Source: Burkholderiaceae bacterium (GTDB taxonomy: Bacteria > Pseudomonadota > Gammaproteobacteria > Burkholderiales > Burkholderiaceae). Taken from it: DNA of 13,039 nt. Location: contig CANBPJ010000043.1 in NCBI GenBank assembly GCA_947371415.1, forward strand, positions 1 through 13,039, given 5' to 3'. The position numbers were made by a program, and so were the translations under genes. Positions within the stretch are counted from its first letter, which is position 1, and every line of letters begins with the position of its first letter. Below are positions 8,445 to 13,039 of this stretch, piece after piece. The notes below the pieces were generated by a model. The model was not told the DNA's origin, ran no database searches, and saw only the letters and a list, made by a program, of their open reading frames with translations.

Positions 8445-8611
8445 GTAGTTAGTCAGCTCTTGTGGCTAGTTACATTGGCGAAAGCCACTACACGTAAGCA
8501 TATCTATATGCTTATTAGGCACTAGGAACTCAATCTCTTCCTTTTGCCTTCGCCATGATCATCATGGCAAACAAACCCGATGGATCAGCTTGCTGCCCCG
8601 TCGGGTTTTTT
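8445..8611 (+). ncRNA. Candidate structured small RNA, about 165 nt, between yggX and rpiA
   Basis: This stretch has its own promoter, a series of hairpins and an intrinsic terminator, and I do not recognise the family. H1 pairs 8445-8455 with 8463-8473 (11 pairs including G-U, 7-base loop). H2 is TGGC-GAAA-GCCA (8476-8487), a GNRA tetraloop. H3 pairs TAAGCATA with TATGCTTA (8495-8514, loop TCTA). A largely unpaired, pyrimidine-rich stretch follows (8534-8551, CTCTTCCTTTT at its core). H4 pairs GCCATGA with TCATGGC (8552-8568), and H5 is the terminator (8573-8611). Alternative pairings exist, such as 8462-8467 with 8483-8488. A trans-acting sRNA is the simplest guess. It does not resemble 6S RNA or tmRNA as I know them. 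A long 5' leader is unlikely because the next gene points the other way and a terminator ends the unit. Confidence 0.6.
8573..8611 (+). terminator. Strong intrinsic terminator, possibly also serving rpiA on the other strand
   Basis: The stem pairs 8573-8583 (AAACCCGATGG) with 8598-8608 (CCGTCGGGTTT), 11 pairs with one G-U. An inner CAG-CTTG-CTG mini-hairpin fills the loop, and a six-T run follows the GGG (8606-8611). On the minus strand the same stem begins just after the rpiA stop (8614) and is followed by TTTGTTTG, so it may terminate both convergent transcripts. Confidence 0.85.
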
Positions 8612-8613
8612 AT

Positions 8614-9324
8614 TTAGAAGCTCAGCCTACTTACGCCATCAGCATTGCTCACCAGCAAGATATCAGCCTTCTCTTTAGCAAACAGACCTACAGTAATCAC
8701 GCCAGCGATTTGATTAATTTGCATCTCGAGCGCTAAGGGATTTGCAATCTTTAAGCCAGCCACATCCAAAATCCATCCGCCGTTGTCCGTTACAAATGGC
8801 TGGCTTGGGGTCTGGCCCAAATCAGCACGAATGTCTTTTGCCATTCTGAGACTGACTTTGCCACCAAGTTTTAACAGCTCTTGAGTAACAATCCCCTTCG
8901 ACAAGGGAATAATCTCCACAGGCAATGCAAAGTTACCTAATACAGAGACTTGTTTGGAGGCATCACAAATGCAGATGAACTGCTTAGCCATCGAGGCAAT
9001 GATCTTTTCACGGGTTAAAGCGCCACCGCCACCCTTGATCATATGTCCAGCAGGGTCAATTTCATCAGCACCATCAATATAGGCTGGCAATACATCGACG
9101 TCGTTAGGATCCAAGACCTTAAAACCGTGTTTTAGCAGGCGTTCGGTTGTGGCATTAGAGCTAGATACCGCTCCTAAGAAATGATCCTTATGCGGGGCCA
9201 AGGCATCAATAAAGCAATTGGCCGTGGAACCTGTTCCAATGCCCAAAATTTGCCCGGCAGGTAATTTAAGAACCTCATCCCGCGCCGCATCCCCCACCAA
9301 TTGCTTGAGTTGATCTTGATTCAT
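8614..9324 (-). CDS. rpiA: Ribose-5-phosphate isomerase A
   Basis: The 236-residue cytoplasmic enzyme interconverts ribose 5-phosphate and ribulose 5-phosphate in the non-oxidative pentose phosphate pathway. Hallmarks are GTGSTA (30-35, phosphate loop), SSSNAT (54-59), DGADE (84-88) and KGGGGALTREK (97-107). Compared with E. coli RpiA, the catalytic residues fall at Asp84, Asp87, Lys97 and Glu106, a uniform shift of three, so the enzyme looks intact. It is slightly longer than the usual 219 residues. The ATG at 9324 has only a weak purine stretch (AAGAA) before it, but the N-terminus matches the family. It is divergent from tal, a pathway partner, and shares a 110-base control region with it. 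Its 3' end abuts the small RNA's terminator. Confidence 0.97.
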   Translation of the reverse strand: MNQDQLKQLVGDAARDEVLKLPAGQILGIGTGSTANCFIDALAPHKDHFLGAVSSSNATTERLLKHGFKVLDPNDVDVLPAYIDGADEIDPAGHMIKGGGGALTREKIIASMAKQFICICDASKQVSVLGNFALPVEIIPLSKGIVTQELLKLGGKVSLRMAKDIRADLGQTPSQPFVTDNGGWILDVAGLKIANPLALEMQINQIAGVITVGLFAKEKADILLVSNADGVSRLSF

Positions 9325-9434
9325 GTTCTTATGAAATACCCTTATCTGAACTGGAGCAGCGTTATTGATGCATCTATCATATGATATTCAATATGCCGCT
9401 GACCATTAATTAATCAAGAGCCCCAAAGCCCCCC
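9325..9434. promoter_or_regulatory. Divergent rpiA-tal control region with AT-rich palindromes
   Basis: This 110-base gap must hold both promoters. It has a 12-base perfect palindrome TATCATATGATA (9375-9386), an overlapping ATATT-C-AATAT repeat (9384-9394), GATGCATC (9367-9374) and ATTAATTAAT (9405-9414). TATGAT inside the palindrome is a plausible -10 on either strand, but no good -35 partner was found. A tal promoter could be TTGATG (9365-9370) with TTCAAT (9387-9392). The assignments are weak. Confidence 0.35.
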
Positions 9435-10403
9435 ATGAAATCCTTCACTTCCTCACTGAGCCAACTCAAGCAACTCACTACCGTCGTGGCCGATACGGGC
9501 GACTTTGAGCGCATGGAGGAATACCAACCTCAGGATGCCACTACCAACCCCTCATTGATACTGAAAGCTGCCCAACAAGCTAACTATCAAGCATTGGTCA
9601 ATAAAGTTAAATCAGCACACCCCGGCATAAAACCAACTGACTTGGTTGATTTCATCCTCGTGGCATTTGGCTTGGAGATTTTGAAAATCGTCCCGGGAAG
9701 GGTTTCAACTGAAGTAGATGCCCGCCTCTCCTTCGATACCTCGGCAACGATTCAAAAGGCCAGGCACCTCATTTCCCTGTATGAGTCTCACGGCATTGAT
9801 CGCAAACGCGTATTAATTAAATTAGCCGGCACTTGGGAAGGCATTCAAGCGGCGAAGGCTTTGGAGGCTGAAGGCATTCATTGCAATATGACCCTCATTT
9901 TTTCTTTGGTTCAGGCTGGCGCGTGCGGCGCAGTCAATGCAAAACTCATTTCACCATTCGTGGGTCGTATTACCGATTGGTACAAAGCCAAACTAGGAAG
10001 CGGCTGGAGTGATGCTGCTAACGGCGGAGTAAATGATCCTGGCGTCACTTCTGTAAAACGCATCTTCCACTACTACAAGCATTTTGGGGTTGCTACTGAA
10101 ATCATGGGCGCTAGCTTCCGCAACACTAGCCAAATTTTAGAGCTCGCTGGGTGTGACCTACTCACTATCAGTCCAGAGCTCTTAGGAGAGCTCCAGTTAG
10201 ACGGCACCATAGTTGAGAAAAAACTCATCGCTAGCAACGCTGCAAGCGCTCTCGCAAATGAGAATATTTCAGCTTTAAAACTCGATGAATCCAACTTTAG
10301 ATTGCAATTAAACAATGATGCTATGGCCACTGAAAAGTTAGCCGAGGGTATTCGTAATTTCTGTATTGATACTGAAAAACTGGAGTTACTCTTAAGCCAG
10401 TAA
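9435..10403 (+). CDS. tal: Transaldolase
   Basis: The 322-residue TalB-type enzyme moves a dihydroxyacetone unit between sugar phosphates, linking the pentose phosphate pathway to glycolysis. The first signature is DATTNPSLI (34-42), followed by EVDARLSFD (93-101). The active-site block VLIKLAGTWEGI carries the Schiff-base lysine Lys129 (Lys132 in E. coli TalB), and CNMTLIFSLVQA follows. Length is close to E. coli TalB (317). The common IKLAST here reads IKLAGT, a mild change. The ATG at 9435 is preceded by a C-rich stretch with only a weak AAAG, so initiation may be inefficient or rely on another signal; an AAGAG lies farther upstream at 9416-9420. The gene is divergent from rpiA, and trxC follows after 15 bases, so tal and trxC are probably co-transcribed. 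Confidence 0.97.
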   Translation: MKSFTSSLSQLKQLTTVVADTGDFERMEEYQPQDATTNPSLILKAAQQANYQALVNKVKSAHPGIKPTDLVDFILVAFGLEILKIVPGRVSTEVDARLSFDTSATIQKARHLISLYESHGIDRKRVLIKLAGTWEGIQAAKALEAEGIHCNMTLIFSLVQAGACGAVNAKLISPFVGRITDWYKAKLGSGWSDAANGGVNDPGVTSVKRIFHYYKHFGVATEIMGASFRNTSQILELAGCDLLTISPELLGELQLDGTIVEKKLIASNAASALANENISALKLDESNFRLQLNNDAMATEKLAEGIRNFCIDTEKLELLLSQ

Positions 10404-10418
10404 TCTTACTAAGGAAAC

Positions 10419-10844
10419 ATGATGATTATTCATTGTCCGCATTGCAATAAAGGAAATCGGCTTCCGACTGCGAAACTGAATCAGACTCCCATCTGTGGCG
10501 CCTGCCAGCAAGAGCTTCTATCACTACCAATCAATGCTACCGCAGTAAACTTTAGTGAGCTAGTCGCTCAAACAATCATGCCGGTAATAGTTGATTTTTG
10601 GGCACCTTGGTGCGGACCATGCAAGATGTTTGGCCCGACGTTTCAGGAGAGTGCTATTGCGCATGCAAATAAAGTGCTGTTTTTGAAAGTGAATACCGAA
10701 GCAGAGCAAGCACTCGGATCGCAATGGAATATACGATCTATCCCAACGCTGGCAGGGTTTAAAAATGGCAAAGAAGTCCACCGGGTGAGCGGTGCTTTGC
10801 CGCCTACCCAACTAGAGCAATTTGTCAGTCAGTTGGCTAGCTAG
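10419..10844 (+). CDS. trxC: Thioredoxin 2 with N-terminal zinc ribbon
   Basis: The 141-residue cytoplasmic protein is close to E. coli TrxC (139). The N-terminus carries two cysteine pairs, Cys6-Pro-His-Cys9 and Cys26-Gly-Ala-Cys29, which bind zinc in this family. The thioredoxin fold follows, with active site WCGPCK (64-69) and the cis-proline loop SIPT. It reduces protein disulfides using electrons from thioredoxin reductase, and in E. coli is tied to the oxidative stress response. Two adjacent ATG codons are possible (10419 and 10422); AAGGA at 10411-10415 has better spacing (six bases) for the second, so the true protein may lack one Met. It follows tal by 15 bases and converges on the DUF2892 gene with 19 bases between stops. 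Confidence 0.95.
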   Translation: MMIIHCPHCNKGNRLPTAKLNQTPICGACQQELLSLPINATAVNFSELVAQTIMPVIVDFWAPWCGPCKMFGPTFQESAIAHANKVLFLKVNTEAEQALGSQWNIRSIPTLAGFKNGKEVHRVSGALPPTQLEQFVSQLAS

Positions 10845-10872
10845 TCATTTTCTAGCTGACTCTTTATTTTTT
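10839..10872 (+). terminator. Weak hairpin plus T-rich tract after trxC
   Basis: AGCTAG (10839-10844, containing the trxC stop) pairs with CTAGCT (10852-10857) around a seven-base loop. GACTCTTTATTTTTT follows. The stem is short and AT-rich, so termination may be inefficient. It lies between two convergent genes, where a terminator is expected. Confidence 0.35.
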
Positions 10873-11049
10873 AGAGGTATTGATACCCAGAATGCTGTAG
10901 GCCGGGCAATTACCTAGCATCCCCGTTAATAATGGGATGATGCCAATCCATGCCCAAGGCCCAGTAATACCGAAACCAGCGAGACCCATCAAGGTAACCC
11001 CTACGGTCATTCGCAGAACGCGGTCAGTGTGTCCAATATTGCATTTCAT
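10864..11049 (-). CDS. Small DUF2892 / YgaP-like inner membrane protein
   Basis: This 61-residue protein has the compact DUF2892 layout: CNIGHTDRVLRMTVG at the start (N-x-G-x-x-D-R-x-x-R pattern), two hydrophobic stretches (about 14-29 and 32-46) and the closing CPAYSILGI motif (48-56). The family is found alone or fused to rhodanese domains, as in YgaP; its function is poorly known. Here there is no rhodanese domain. A good ribosome site (AAGGGG) lies six bases before the ATG at 11049, supporting translation. It starts 31 bases after rlmB on the same strand and is probably the last gene of the rnr-rlmB unit, which may be simple proximity rather than a shared function. Confidence 0.9.
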   Translation of the reverse strand: MKCNIGHTDRVLRMTVGVTLMGLAGFGITGPWAWIGIIPLLTGMLGNCPAYSILGINTSKK

Positions 11050-11080
11050 ATCAACCCCTTAAGTGGATTGCAATAGTCGC

Positions 11081-11836
11081 TTACTTGGGCTCTTTGGCTA
11101 AACGCTGCCTTAGTGCCTCGTACAAGCATACGCCGCTTGCAACAGAAACGTTGAGACTTTCCACAACACCCTTCATCGGAATACGCACCAGCTCATCGCA
11201 GTTCTCACGAGTTAAGCGTCGCATGCCTTCGCCCTCGGCGCCCATCACAATGCCAATCGGGCCTGTGAGGTCAAGGTCGTAAATTGATTTTTCTGCTTCA
11301 TCATCTGTACCAATCAACCAAACGCCTGCCTCTTGCATCTCTTTCATACTGCGAACGAGATTGGTGACAGTAATTACAGGCATTACCTCAGAAGCACCGC
11401 TAGATACTTTGCTTACGGTGGCGTTGATTGAGGCCGAGCGATCCTTAGGAATAACAACTGCATCCACACCAGCACCATCAGCTACACGTAAACAAGCACC
11501 AAAGTTATGGGGATCAGTTACGCCATCCAGCACCAAGAACATCACCTTAGTGTGATTGCTCTCAGCATCCTCCACCACTTCGGTAATAGTGCGGGCAATC
11601 GTCATTTTCTCAGCCAGGGCCACTACACCTTGATGACGATCATGGCCAGCTAACTTATGGAGACGCTCAGCATCAGCAGCATGCAATCTCTCGCCCAGTG
11701 CTTCTTCAGCCTGCTTTAAGAAATCACCCATGCGGCGATCACGCCGACTAGGGTCAAAATATACCGACTTTAGACTATCCGCATCGACTCGTAAGCGCGC
11801 TTGTACTGCATGAAAACCAACTAATATTTGCTTCAT
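11081..11836 (-). CDS. rlmB: 23S rRNA (guanosine-2251-2'-O)-methyltransferase RlmB
   Basis: The 251-residue SpoU/TrmH-class enzyme is close to E. coli RlmB (243). It methylates the ribose of G2251 in the 23S rRNA P loop using S-adenosylmethionine. The N-terminal substrate-binding domain (about 1-75) starts with GFHAVQARL. The knotted catalytic domain carries motif 1 (DGVTDPHNFGACLRVADGAG, 104-123, with Asn111 and Arg117), motif 2 (VMGAEGEGM, 197-205) and motif 3 (SLNVSVASGVCLYE, 227-240). All key residues are present. It lies 31 bases downstream of rnr, a pairing also known in E. coli, so the two RNA-processing genes are likely co-transcribed. The ribosome site is weak (GAGA about ten bases upstream). 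Confidence 0.96.
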   Translation of the reverse strand: MKQILVGFHAVQARLRVDADSLKSVYFDPSRRDRRMGDFLKQAEEALGERLHAADAERLHKLAGHDRHQGVVALAEKMTIARTITEVVEDAESNHTKVMFLVLDGVTDPHNFGACLRVADGAGVDAVVIPKDRSASINATVSKVSSGASEVMPVITVTNLVRSMKEMQEAGVWLIGTDDEAEKSIYDLDLTGPIGIVMGAEGEGMRRLTRENCDELVRIPMKGVVESLNVSVASGVCLYEALRQRLAKEPK

Positions 11837-11867
11837 TTTTACTGTATCTCGATCTCTTGATGACTAC

Positions 11868-13039
11868 TTATTTACGGCGCGCATTGGTACTGCGTACGGG
11901 GGGTTTTGTGCCAGCAGGCTTGCCCGCTGGTCTGGCGGGTTTGCCGGATTTAGCAAGCTTACTGGCAGTGCGACCAGCGTGATTCTTTGACTGATTAGCG
12001 CCAAGATTGCCAGCAGATTTAGCCGCGTTCACATTGATGCCAGCATGTTTCTGGGGTTCCTTACTTCCAGGGCGCCCCTTCTTTGGCGATGCCTTCTTAT
12101 TCGGCCTACCAGTATCGCTTGCCAAAATAATTTGACGGCGATTGGTTGTGCCGCCTGGCTCCAGACCTACTGACTTGACAAGGCTAAATTCAATTTTGCG
12201 AGCATCTAGATCAACACGGCTGACCAAAACATGAACGCGATCGCCCAGGCGATAGCGAATACCCGTTCTCTCACCACGCAACTCTTGACGAGCCTCATCG
12301 AACTGGAAGTAATCACCGCCCAGCTCAGTTACGTGAATCATGCCCTCAACGAAGAGATTTTCTAGCTGCACAAATAAACCAAAAGTTGCCACACCAGTAA
12401 CAGTGCCAGCATATTCTTGGCCCAGATGGTCGCGCATGTAGTAGCACTTTAACCAAGCCTCAACATCACGGGAAGCCTCGTCTGCACGACGCTCGTTAGA
12501 TGAGCAATGAACCCCAAGTTGCCCCCAAATAGGCAATGCTGCGTTGGCACCCTTAGGCAACTTCGGCAAACGTGCGCCTTTAGCAGCAGCCTCTTTCGCG
12601 TCACTATGGGACTTCTTAGCATTGACCGCATTTTCACGCCCCTTACCTTTGCGTGGCAAAGTCAGATTTAGCGGAACCAATGGTGGCAATACGGGTGTGT
12701 AGGGCTTTTTATCTAGAATTGCTTTAATAACACGATGCGTTAAGAGATCGGGATATCGTCGAATAGGGCTTGTGAAATGGGAATAAGCAGGATATGCCAA
12801 GCCGAAGTGGCCTTCATTGTCCGGCTGATACATTGCCTGTTGCATGGCGCGTAACACTACTGTCTGAAGCATGTTTGCATCAGGGCGATCCTTGATGTCG
12901 CGCATGAGTTTAGCGAAGTCTTTGGGCTTGGGCTTTTCGCCACCATCCAATGACAAGCCCGATGTGCGCAAGACCTGACGCAAGGTGACCAACTTCTCTT
13001 CAGAGGGCTCACCATGGACGCGATAAAGGCTGAGATGCT
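11868..13039 (-). CDS. rnr: Ribonuclease R, C-terminal part (5' end off-window)
   Basis: The frame stays open to the right edge (first complete codon at 13037, reading HLSLYRVHGEP), so about 390 C-terminal residues are visible and the true start is outside; a TTG at 12992 is internal. The RNase II/R signature is clear (HFGLAYPAYSHFTSPIRRYPDLLTHR, codons from about 12809 down to 12732). An S1 RNA-binding domain follows (about 12413-12174), then a basic Lys/Ala/Pro-rich tail of about 100 residues to the stop. The catalytic aspartates lie upstream, off-window. RNase R degrades structured RNA 3' to 5' and aids rRNA quality control. Between the signature and LGVHCSSNERRADEA there is a longer Lys-rich linker (about 65 residues) than I recall for E. 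coli. It probably leads the operon with rlmB. Confidence 0.95.
   Translation of the reverse strand, partial: HLSLYRVHGEPSEEKLVTLRQVLRTSGLSLDGGEKPKPKDFAKLMRDIKDRPDANMLQTVVLRAMQQAMYQPDNEGHFGLAYPAYSHFTSPIRRYPDLLTHRVIKAILDKKPYTPVLPPLVPLNLTLPRKGKGRENAVNAKKSHSDAKEAAAKGARLPKLPKGANAALPIWGQLGVHCSSNERRADEASRDVEAWLKCYYMRDHLGQEYAGTVTGVATFGLFVQLENLFVEGMIHVTELGGDYFQFDEARQELRGERTGIRYRLGDRVHVLVSRVDLDARKIEFSLVKSVGLEPGGTTNRRQIILASDTGRPNKKASPKKGRPGSKEPQKHAGINVNAAKSAGNLGANQSKNHAGRTASKLAKSGKPARPAGKPAGTKPPVRSTNARRK

Noticed and set aside
8445..8611. The RNA as 6S RNA or tmRNA
   Set aside because: It lacks the long end-to-end helix with a central bubble of 6S RNA, and the tRNA-like ends and tag frame of tmRNA. It is a row of separate hairpins.
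8555..8617. A 20-codon open frame (starts MIIMANK, ends VGFFI) inside the RNA and its terminator
   Set aside because: No ribosome site precedes it, its start lies within a hairpin, and its last codons are the terminator stem and T run, so the frame is likely accidental.
12992..12992. TTG at 12992 as the start of the RNase R gene
   Set aside because: The frame continues upstream to the window edge with clear RNase R residues (LYRVHGEP), so this is internal and the gene is cut by the window.

Overview
The window looks like a stretch of a betaproteobacterial (Burkholderiaceae) chromosome. A small, moderately AT-rich Polynucleobacter-type genome is the best fit. This rests on protein character (two-domain ArgA followed by YggX, RNase R beside RlmB, HrpA with a DUF3418-type tail) and on the dense gene packing. 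No search was run, so the genus is an inference. I see no mobile element, CRISPR array, tRNA or rRNA.

Layout. Positions 1-2546 (minus strand) hold a tight cluster with gaps of 9 and 14 bases: an exported YVTN beta-propeller protein, an exported NodB-type polysaccharide deacetylase, and a membrane fatty acid hydroxylase/sterol desaturase cut by the left edge. Directly upstream on the same strand is the large RNA helicase gene hrpA (2607-6680). Its start region is divergent from, and overlaps the promoter of, argA (6698-8062, first step of arginine synthesis), which is followed by yggX (8120-8392).

Between yggX and rpiA lies a 221-base gap that is not empty. It contains a good sigma-70-like promoter (8410-8438), a run of strong hairpins beginning at the predicted start site, and a convincing intrinsic terminator ending at 8611. 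I call this an unrecognised small structured RNA of about 165 nt, the most interesting item in the window. rpiA (minus, 8614-9324) and tal (plus, 9435-10403) are divergent and encode two enzymes of the non-oxidative pentose phosphate pathway. trxC (zinc-ribbon thioredoxin 2) follows tal with a 15-base gap. On the minus strand from the right edge come rnr (RNase R, 5' end off-window), rlmB (23S rRNA Gm2251 methyltransferase) and a small DUF2892 membrane protein, spaced as one operon that converges on trxC.

Themes: RNA metabolism (HrpA, RNase R, RlmB, the RNA candidate), redox and iron-sulfur protection (YggX, TrxC), sugar phosphate metabolism (RpiA, Tal), arginine synthesis, and an envelope-type cluster of unknown purpose. 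Most genes are ordinary housekeeping genes. The parts worth a second look are the RNA candidate, the apparently leaderless argA start and the left-hand envelope cluster.
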